A stretch of DNA of 17,288 nt from Chloroflexia bacterium (lineage in GTDB: Bacteria; Chloroflexota; Chloroflexia; QHBQ01; JADMIH01): positions 1-17,288 of the forward strand of contig JAICKM010000053.1 of NCBI GenBank assembly GCA_025927935.1. The letters run 5' to 3'. The notes under the pieces are model-generated. The model was not told where the DNA came from and searched no databases. It was given only the letters and a program-made list of their open reading frames with translations. The position numbers were made by a program, and so were the translations under genes. Shown here in pieces: positions 6,683 to 12,936 of the stretch; position 1 is the stretch's first letter; the number at the start of each line of letters is the position of its first letter.

Positions 6683-8215
6683 TTAACCCGCGTCGGACGA
6701 CTCGCTGTCTTCGACCTGGGCGGGCGCGGTCGCGGCCTCGCCGTCGTCGGCCAGCGTGTAGAAGCGGGCGCGGCCCGATCCGTGGACAGTCAGGAAGCCC
6801 CGGTTCACCAGGTCGCTCAATTCGCGGGCGGCGGTGCGGTCCGACATACCCGTCAGCGTGCGGTACTCGGCGTTGTTCAGGCGCCCGCGCTCCTGCAACA
6901 CCTCGATGGCCCGCAACTGGCGCTCGTTCAGTTCGGTCAGCCGGGCGGCCAGGCGCCCGGCGCTGCCCGCGGATGGCGCGGGGTGCGGCTGCGCGACCGG
7001 GGCGGGTTCGGCGGCGGGCGGCTGATAGCGCGGGCCGTAGAAGGTGACGACGAACTCGCCGCCCTCCTCGCGGAACTCCGGCGGGGGCAGGCCGTGCTCA
7101 CGCATGGCGTGGATCATCAGGCGCACTCCGCTGCCGATCTGCTCCATATAGCCCGGCAGATCGCGCAGCAGGCCGGTGAGCACCGGGTTGCGCGCCCGCG
7201 ACTGGGTGCGCCCGCGGGTCATCAGGGTCAGGCTGATGCCGGGTGGCAAGAGGCCGGGGGAGTGGACCTCAATCTGCTGCGGGTAGACAAACACGCGCAC
7301 ATGCTGGCCCGCCTCGTGGTAATCGCGGTGCACCAGCGCGTTGGTCACCGCCTCGCGGATGGCCTTCAGCGGGTACTCCGGCAGATCGATACGCTTGAAG
7401 CCCTCGATCTCAGCGCCCAGCGTCATGCTTGCGTCGACAAAGCGCTCGGTGGCATCGATCAGTTCCGGCAGGGCGCCCCGCAGATTCTTGCGGTTCAGGT
7501 AGCCGCTGGTGCCCTCGGCGTTGCGGAACTGCACGCAGAACACCTCGCTTTGCGGGATCCAGCGTTGGGGGTCGCGGCCAAAAAAGAGCATCCCCGCGTT
7601 GGTGGGCCGCGGCTCTAGTTCCTCGCCCGCGGCGTTCACCTGCTCGACCGCGCACTGCAAGCCGACCAGTGATTCCGGGAGGCTGTTGTATTGCAGGCGC
7701 CCGCTGTTGCGCGTGCTCAGGTAGCGGGTGACGGCGGCGGTGTCCAGGTCGTCCAGCCCGGCCTTGGGTACCGGGTCGCGCTCCCAGCTCATGATGCCGC
7801 GCGCATAAGACAGCGCGTTGATCTCGGTCAGGGTCAGCGGCACCGTCTGCGACCCCTTGCGGCCCCAGAACACGCCGCCCGCCTGGTAGAGCACGCCCAG
7901 GGCCGGGGGCACATAGACCAGTACGACGGTCCGCCCGTCGAAATCGATGCGCTCCGGCTCGACCGGCACCGTAACCAGCGGCGGCTGGCAGCGCCGCGCC
8001 GCCTGCACAATATTATCGCTGACGTACTTGGCGTTGCCCACGCCGACGATCTCGCGCGTCGCGTCGTCCACGCCGAAGATGATCCAGCCTCCGGCGGTAT
8101 TGGCTAGCCCCGCCATGCGTTCGGCCAGCACAATGGGCCGCTCGCCGCTGCGCTTGAACTCGACCTCGTATGTCTCGCCGGACTCGATCAGCCCGCGCAG
8201 GATTTGCTTATCCAC
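6683..8215 (-). CDS. AlbA_2 (Schlafen-type) / HATPase / winged-helix transcriptional regulator
   Basis: A 510-aa protein with a GTG start at 8215 (GTGGATAAGCAA); the ribosome site is weak (GGGGGT). Three parts are visible. Residues about 10-135 form an AlbA_2 domain: SGETYEVEFKRS near the start, LANTAGGWIIFGVDD at 38-51, and GVFWGRKGSQTVPLT at 114-128. Residues about 285-395 form a GHKL ATPase-like domain with an N-box EAVTNALVHRDY (288-299) and a GSG at 361-363. After a Pro/Ala linker (398-420), residues 430-488 form a winged helix with LNERQLRAIEVL and MSDRTAARELSDLVNRGFL. This is the architecture often misnamed RecG-like; members are thought to be DNA-binding regulators. Some AlbA_2 proteins occur near defence genes, but no such partner is seen here. 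It lies 135 bases downstream of the 716-aa glycosidase gene and has its own promoter candidate. Confidence 0.88.
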   Translation of the reverse strand: MDKQILRGLIESGETYEVEFKRSGERPIVLAERMAGLANTAGGWIIFGVDDATREIVGVGNAKYVSDNIVQAARRCQPPLVTVPVEPERIDFDGRTVVLVYVPPALGVLYQAGGVFWGRKGSQTVPLTLTEINALSYARGIMSWERDPVPKAGLDDLDTAAVTRYLSTRNSGRLQYNSLPESLVGLQCAVEQVNAAGEELEPRPTNAGMLFFGRDPQRWIPQSEVFCVQFRNAEGTSGYLNRKNLRGALPELIDATERFVDASMTLGAEIEGFKRIDLPEYPLKAIREAVTNALVHRDYHEAGQHVRVFVYPQQIEVHSPGLLPPGISLTLMTRGRTQSRARNPVLTGLLRDLPGYMEQIGSGVRLMIHAMREHGLPPPEFREEGGEFVVTFYGPRYQPPAAEPAPVAQPHPAPSAGSAGRLAARLTELNERQLRAIEVLQERGRLNNAEYRTLTGMSDRTAARELSDLVNRGFLTVHGSGRARFYTLADDGEAATAPAQVEDSESSDAG

Positions 8216-8282
8216 AACAGACCCCCGCGCCGGGCCGGATGCTACATGCGGTGTGCTGACTCATGGTATGCCCCTGGCACGA

Positions 8283-8311
8283 ATCATAGCACAGCAGGGC
8301 AGATCGCGCAA
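8283..8311 (-). promoter_or_regulatory. Promoter candidate for the AlbA_2 regulator
   Basis: On the minus strand TTGCGC (8306-8311) is followed after 17 bases by TATGAT (8283-8288). Transcription would start near 8276, giving a leader of about 60 bases before the GTG at 8215. The -10 is close to consensus; the -35 keeps only TTG. Confidence 0.45.
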
Positions 8312-8320
8312 CCACACCGC

Positions 8321-8348
8321 GCGCCCGGCCCCTGCAGGGGCCGGGCGC
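8321..8348 (-). terminator. Perfect 28-bp palindrome just after the 716-aa gene stop
   Basis: GCGCCCGGCCCC then its exact reverse complement, centred on CTGCAG, two bases beyond the TAG stop at 8351-8353. It would form a very stable GC hairpin in the mRNA 3' end. No T-run follows, so it may act as a 3' stabiliser or a GC-hairpin terminator. It separates the glycosidase from the regulator's own promoter. Confidence 0.5.
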
Positions 8349-8350
8349 TC

Positions 8351-10501
8351 CTACCGTGCGCCTCCCACCGCGAGATAGACCGGGTTGGGGCCGACGGCCA
8401 GGCGCCCCCCGGTCACGGGCAGGGCGTCGCCGTAGAGGCCCACGGCGCGGATCGTGCCGGTCGCCTGGGGCCGCGCCGTTACTGTGGCGCCGGTGCGGCT
8501 CCAAACGACCCAGACCTCGTCGCCGGGCGTGCCGAAGGCGTAGCCGTCGAGGGTGGCGCTGCCCAGCGCCGCGGCGTCCAGCCGTCGCGCGGCGGGCCGG
8601 TCGCCGATCTGGGCCATGAGCGTGCGATAGGCCAGCACGGCGGGCTTGGGACTCCAGTCCAGGCGGTGCAGACCGGCTTGCGCGAAGATCTGCAAGCCCG
8701 CATTGGGGGGATTCCAGTCGTGCAACGTGAACCAGGCCATGCTTTGCAGCCCGGCTCCCAGGCCCTCGGCATAAGCGCGGGCCAGGAAGCGCGCCTGTAC
8801 CTCTTCGCTACCGACGGGCCAGCCCGGCGGCTGCCAGCGCGGATCATTGGACGACGTGAGGCCGATCTCCGTGTTGATCAGCGGCTTTTGCACGCCCAGG
8901 GTGGTCAGCACCTGGCGCAGGGTCGCGGCTTTATCGGCCACGCTGGGCCAGTGCGGGTTCTGCGGATAGTAGTGGAAGTTGACATAATCGATGAAGTCGC
9001 CGCCGCCCGCCTGGGCGAAGTCGCGCAGGAAGTTGCGGTTGAACGGGCCGGGCGGCGTCTCATCCATGAACCACTCGTAGCCTAGCCCACCCAGCACGAA
9101 CTGAGCTTGCGGATCGACGGCGCGCACCGCGGGCACACCGGCGCGTAGCAGCGCCACGTAAGCGGCGGCGTTCAGCCCGAAGCCCACCGGGTGGTTCGGG
9201 TTATACGTGGAGTCGGGTTCGTTGAACAGTTCCCAGACATGGACATTATAGGGGGGGCGGCTGTAGCGGGCGGCCACCGCTTTCCAGAAGGCGGCCAGGC
9301 GCTCCACCGGCACCTTATCCACCGGCCCCGCATCGTTGGTGCAAGCCCAGGCGGGGCAGGCGCTGATGGTCAGCATGACCTGGATGCCGGCCTGGGCATA
9401 CCAGCGCATCACCGTGTCGTAGTAGGACCACTTGTAGCCGGTGGGATCGCTCGGTTGCGCCTCCACGGCGGACCACCACAGCGGCAGGCGCACCATCTGG
9501 ATCCCGGCGGCTTTGATCGCGGCCACCGATTCCACCTTGTCGAAGTCCCCGGCGTCCACGGCGTAGCGGGGCAGGACGGGCGTGCAGCCCGCGCCCTTGT
9601 AGCGCCAGTCGTAGTAGTGCTGGCCCACATTGCCCATCTGCACGTCGAACGGCGCCTTGTACGCCGGGATGTAGGTGAGCACGCGCCGCTCATACGCCTG
9701 GATCAGCACATCGGTGGGCTGGCCGTTCACCTGCACGCGCGCCCAGTAGGGGTCGGTGACGGGCAGGCCGCTGGCGAAGAACCACGGGTCGTTGACCTTG
9801 CCGGTCTGCAATTGCCCGTTCACCACAATCGGGCCGGTCGTGTTCAGGAAGTCCCAGAAAACGGCGGGGATGTTGCGCCCGGTCAGCGGTTCGTAGTGGA
9901 CAAACACGATGCCCGGCACCCCGGCGCGCGCCGCATCGCTGCTGACGGTGCCCGCCTGATCGGTCACGGCCAGGGCTTTCTGGCCGGTCTGGTCGCGTTT
10001 CGGCTGATTCATCAGCTTGCCGAAGGTGGCATAGGTCGGCGCGCTCGTGTCGGTCGTGTCCGAGGCCAGCGGGATCGTGGCCGGGCAGCGCTTCTCGAAG
10101 CTGTTCACGCCCACCTGCATCCGCCCGGTCATCAACTCGACGGCGAGCAGGCCGTTGGTGACGTACCAGGGGCTAGTCTTGTCGCCCGCCGGGTCGTTGA
10201 TTTCCATGCGCGTCTTATCGAAATACTGCACGCGCCGCTGGCCGCCGGGCGACTCGCGCATCGGCTCCAGCACGGTCGCGCCGGGGGTGGGTCCCCAGTA
10301 CCAGGAGCGGTTGGCCTGGCCTTGCGCGACGGGCGCATCGGTGTGCTGCCAGACTTGCTGGAAGGCCGGGTCGGCAAAGCCCGCCGGATCGGCGGCGCGG
10401 GCGGGCGCTTGCTCTCCCAGGAGCGGCGCCAGTAAGGCGGCCAGCGCGGCGATCCGCACTCCGGCGGCGAAGATGCGCCGGCGCCCATGCTGCGGTTGCA
10501 T
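8351..10501 (-). CDS. Secreted clan GH-A glycosidase-like protein with Chloroflexota N-terminal domain
   Basis: A 716-aa exported protein. The start at 10501 is chosen because AAAGGAA (10511-10517) lies nine bases upstream; in-frame ATGs at 10522 and 10603 lack such a site. The N-terminus has RRR, a hydrophobic core (about 12-29) and a likely cut after PARA (33-36). Residues about 40-300 form a domain with FADPAFQQVW, WYWGP, VQYFDKTRMEIN (91-102), WYVTNGLLAVELMTGR (112-127) and TYATFGKL, found in many Chloroflexota secreted proteins; its role is unknown. Residues about 310-635 form a TIM-barrel glycosidase of GH39/GH5 style, with acid/base E428 in WELFNEPD and probable nucleophile E545 in LINTEIG. 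The conserved NFHYY (508-512) and WFTLHDW (590-596) also fit. A C-terminal beta domain (about 640-716) resembles that of GH39/GH30 relatives. The substrate is not predictable. It is a paralogue of the next gene, 10795-12690. Confidence 0.85.
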   Translation of the reverse strand: MQPQHGRRRIFAAGVRIAALAALLAPLLGEQAPARAADPAGFADPAFQQVWQHTDAPVAQGQANRSWYWGPTPGATVLEPMRESPGGQRRVQYFDKTRMEINDPAGDKTSPWYVTNGLLAVELMTGRMQVGVNSFEKRCPATIPLASDTTDTSAPTYATFGKLMNQPKRDQTGQKALAVTDQAGTVSSDAARAGVPGIVFVHYEPLTGRNIPAVFWDFLNTTGPIVVNGQLQTGKVNDPWFFASGLPVTDPYWARVQVNGQPTDVLIQAYERRVLTYIPAYKAPFDVQMGNVGQHYYDWRYKGAGCTPVLPRYAVDAGDFDKVESVAAIKAAGIQMVRLPLWWSAVEAQPSDPTGYKWSYYDTVMRWYAQAGIQVMLTISACPAWACTNDAGPVDKVPVERLAAFWKAVAARYSRPPYNVHVWELFNEPDSTYNPNHPVGFGLNAAAYVALLRAGVPAVRAVDPQAQFVLGGLGYEWFMDETPPGPFNRNFLRDFAQAGGGDFIDYVNFHYYPQNPHWPSVADKAATLRQVLTTLGVQKPLINTEIGLTSSNDPRWQPPGWPVGSEEVQARFLARAYAEGLGAGLQSMAWFTLHDWNPPNAGLQIFAQAGLHRLDWSPKPAVLAYRTLMAQIGDRPAARRLDAAALGSATLDGYAFGTPGDEVWVVWSRTGATVTARPQATGTIRAVGLYGDALPVTGGRLAVGPNPVYLAVGGAR

Positions 10502-10510
10502 CGGTTCAGG

Positions 10511-10517
10511 TTCCTTT
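10511..10517 (-). promoter_or_regulatory. Ribosome-binding site deciding the start at 10501
   Basis: AAAGGAA on the minus strand, nine bases before ATG 10501. It favours this start over in-frame ATGs at 10522 and 10603 and places the signal peptide near the N-terminus. Confidence 0.65.
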
Positions 10518-10651
10518 CCCATGGCTACAGCGGCGGCGGGCGGCGTCTGCTGCCGCGCCGGACGCACAGGTACGGCGCGAGGGCCGGCATCTCGGCAGGC
10601 CACCCGCGCCGCTGCTCCGCTTGATTCTACGCCTCACTCTATAAACGAGCG

Positions 10652-10677
10652 GGTGGGGCGGGGGTTGCCGCCCCGCC
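10652..10677. other. GC-rich hairpin upstream of the 716-aa gene
   Basis: GGTGGGGCGG (10652-10661) pairs with CCGCCCCGCC (10668-10677) around a six-base loop, one mismatch. It lies between the palindromic element at 10701 and the 716-aa gene. Together these two hairpins may end transcription of the SLH gene. Weak TAGAAT (10624-10629) and TATAGA matches on the minus strand nearby could be -10 boxes for the 716-aa gene, without a convincing -35. Confidence 0.4.
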
Positions 10678-10700
10678 GGCCAGTCTTTCCCGCCAGACTT

Positions 10701-10773
10701 GTCACTCTGAACGGAGCGAAGAGTCTCGTCTCGTTCCCGATAAGACGAGATGCTTCACTGCGTTCAGCATGAC
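10701..10773. repeat. Palindromic intergenic element, copy 4 (73 bp)
   Basis: Starts GTCACTCTGAACGGAGCGAA and ends CACTGCGTTCAGCATGAC, with inner arms GTCTCGTCT and AGACGAGAT. It is 21 bases past the TAA stop of the SLH glycosidase gene (minus strand), so it would form a long hairpin in that mRNA's 3' end. The right arm carries compensating changes (GAACG paired with CGTTC), showing the stem is kept although the sequence differs from copies 1 and 2. Confidence 0.85.
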
Positions 10774-10794
10774 AAGTACAACTAGAAGCGTTAC

Positions 10795-12690
10795 TTACGG
10801 CTGCGTCGTCGCCACATAGATCATTTTCGCCAACTGGCCGCGGGTGGCCTGGTTGCCGGGCCGGAATGTGCGGTCGCTGTAGCCGCTGACCACGCCATGG
10901 GCGACCGCCGCCTCGATGACCCCGTAGAACGGATACGTCGGCGGCACGTCGTCAAAACTCTGGCGTCCGCTGCTGGGCGGTACCTCAGCCCAGCCCTTGG
11001 CCCGCACGAGCATCTTACTCAACTGGCCGCGGGTCACGTTGTTGGCTGGGCGGAAGTAGGGCCGGTGTTGTGCGTCGCACGGTTCGCCCGCCGCCTGGCC
11101 GCAATCATAGCCGCTGATGATGCCGTGCGCGTAGGCCGCGCCGATCACACCGTAGAACGTCGAGCCGGGCAGCACATCGGCGAAGACTTGCGGCCCATTG
11201 TTGTCCACCGGCCAGCCCATCGCCAGCGAGACCATCTTGCTGATCTGCCCGCGCGTGGCATTGCTGCCCGGCCGGTAGGTGCCGTCGCTGTAGCCGCTGA
11301 CCGCGCCATGCGTGACCAGGTACTCCACGGGGATATAAAAGTAATCGTTGAAGCTCACGTCGGCGAAGCGGGCCGGGGTGCGCAGCTTCACGTACACAGG
11401 CGCCGGGTCCAGGGCCACAGTCGCCTGCCCGGCGCTGACCGTGTAGTTGCGCGGATTGTCGTACATATCACGCACGTCGGCGACCACGCTCGCGGGCAGG
11501 GTCAGATTGCTCTGGCCGGCGGTCCAGGCCACCAGCAAGCCGGTACCGTCGGGCCGGGCGAAGGAGTAGCCCTCGCCGGGGTTCGGGCCGGTGAACTCGC
11601 CGGGGAGCAGTGCGCGCAGCGCCGTCGCCGTACCGAGATAGCCCGCGGCTACGGTATAGGTCGCGAGGGCCGGTTTCGGTGTGTAGTCGGCCCGCAGCAG
11701 CCCATGATACTGGAAGTACCAGTATTCCGCGCTGGTAAAGTCGTGCAGCGGGAACCAGGCCACCGTCGAGATGCCCATCCCCAGTGCCTTGGCATAGGCT
11801 TCGACGACATAGGCCGCCTGCATCTGTTCGCCGCCGTTATACGGCGGCGCGGTGGCACTGGGCGCCCCGGTTTCGGTCCAGATGAGCGGGTTCTGCGCGC
11901 CCGCGGCTTGCATGGTCGTGCGGATCGCTTGCACCACGGCGTCGAGACTGGGCCAGGCGCTGTTGTTGTAGTGGTGGAAATTGATCGCATCGGTGTAGGC
12001 GGCGCCGCCCGCGGCCAGGAAGTCGGCCAGGAAGCTGCGCACGAACGGCCCGCACTCCCCGCTGGGCAGGCACTGGTCGGTGAAGTTGTCATAGGCCAGC
12101 CCGGCCATCACGATAAACGCATTCGGCATGATGCTCTTGATGGTCGTGTAATCGCGTTGCAAGACCTGCACATAGCCCGCCGCGCGGTGGCCCCAGGCGG
12201 AGACCCGGTCCACTTCATTGTAGATCTCCCAGCCGCGCACGGTATACGCGCTGGAGCTATAGCGAGTGACGGCGGCCTGCACAAAGTTGTAATAGACCTC
12301 CGGCGATACCAGATCCACCGGCCCATCCTGGCCGCTGTTCGCGCTACTCGCCGCCCAGCTAGGATTGCCGCCCAGGATAATCATCACGTCGATGTTTTGC
12401 GCGGCCAGGGCGCGCAGGCTGTTGTCGATGATCCGCCAGTCATAGGCCGAGGTACTGTTCGGCTGCACCGTGCCCCAGACGAGCGAGTAACGGGCCAACT
12501 GCACCCCCGCCGCTTTCATGACCTGGGCGTCCTGGGGAAAAACTACCCCGCCGACATCGACCGCAAAATGATCCGTTTGCAGCGCCGTATTCGGGGCGCT
12601 GGAAGCGGATGGCGGGCTACCCGCCGCCGCCGCCGTCAGCGGCACTCCGAGCAGGCTAATCAGCAGCACCAGCCGCAACATGTGTTTCAT
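10795..12690 (-). CDS. Surface-anchored GH-A glycosidase-like protein with three SLH repeats
   Basis: A 631-aa exported protein. The start at 12690 has AAAAGGTAGGG upstream and begins a signal peptide (MKHMLRLVLLISLL..., cut near TAAAAG, 19-24). Residues about 38-350 form a TIM barrel similar to the glycosidase encoded at 8351-10501. Shared blocks are WEIYNEVD (154-161; acid/base E159), INFHHY (236-241), LIWTETG (269-275; nucleophile E273), STVAWFPLHDF and YTPKPALATY. The usual NEP is NEV here, but both glutamates are kept. A beta domain follows (about 355-437). Three SLH repeats end the protein: about 442-492 (FADVSFNDYF...GYSDGTYRPG...TRGQISKM), 502-562 and 578-628. SLH domains bind pyruvylated cell-wall polymers in other bacteria, so this enzyme is probably displayed on the surface. 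The middle SLH repeat has a short Cys-containing insert (YDCGQAAGEPCDAQH). Confidence 0.9.
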   Translation of the reverse strand: MKHMLRLVLLISLLGVPLTAAAAGSPPSASSAPNTALQTDHFAVDVGGVVFPQDAQVMKAAGVQLARYSLVWGTVQPNSTSAYDWRIIDNSLRALAAQNIDVMIILGGNPSWAASSANSGQDGPVDLVSPEVYYNFVQAAVTRYSSSAYTVRGWEIYNEVDRVSAWGHRAAGYVQVLQRDYTTIKSIMPNAFIVMAGLAYDNFTDQCLPSGECGPFVRSFLADFLAAGGAAYTDAINFHHYNNSAWPSLDAVVQAIRTTMQAAGAQNPLIWTETGAPSATAPPYNGGEQMQAAYVVEAYAKALGMGISTVAWFPLHDFTSAEYWYFQYHGLLRADYTPKPALATYTVAAGYLGTATALRALLPGEFTGPNPGEGYSFARPDGTGLLVAWTAGQSNLTLPASVVADVRDMYDNPRNYTVSAGQATVALDPAPVYVKLRTPARFADVSFNDYFYIPVEYLVTHGAVSGYSDGTYRPGSNATRGQISKMVSLAMGWPVDNNGPQVFADVLPGSTFYGVIGAAYAHGIISGYDCGQAAGEPCDAQHRPYFRPANNVTRGQLSKMLVRAKGWAEVPPSSGRQSFDDVPPTYPFYGVIEAAVAHGVVSGYSDRTFRPGNQATRGQLAKMIYVATTQP

Positions 12691-12882
12691 GCAGAGAACC
12701 CTACCTTTTCATGTGAGCTAATATCGCGCGGCTACTCCGGCCCGCGGTCCGGCCTGGCCGCACGCCAGGCGGCTGGGGACACGCGGTATGGGGACCACCG
12801 GCAGAGGAGCGCCGGCGCGATAGCGAGACTACCGGAGAAGCGCGAACCTCACACGGCGCACCGCCATGCTGGGTCCAGCCGC

Positions 12883-12912
12883 AGTATACCAAATCGCCGC
12901 GCGGCGCCGCAA
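12883..12912 (-). promoter_or_regulatory. Promoter candidate for the SLH glycosidase gene
   Basis: On the minus strand TTGCGG (12907-12912), 18 bases, then TATACT (12883-12888). It lies between the stop of the membrane-protein gene (12937) and the SLH gene and would give a leader of roughly 185 bases. The -10 matches five of six consensus bases; the -35 only TTG. The rest of 12691-12936 shows no gene. Confidence 0.4.
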
Positions 12913-12936
12913 GCATGAGGGGCCGCGCCCGGCGCG

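Noticed and set aside
9191..10435. Plus-strand open frame of 414 codons
   Set aside because: Antisense shadow of the 716-aa glycosidase; His/Gly/Val-rich product without motifs.
10897..12918. Long plus-strand open frame of 673 codons
   Set aside because: It is antisense to the SLH glycosidase, whose catalytic and SLH motifs are unmistakable. The product is Arg/His/Gly-rich with no domain, as expected from GC-rich antisense frames.
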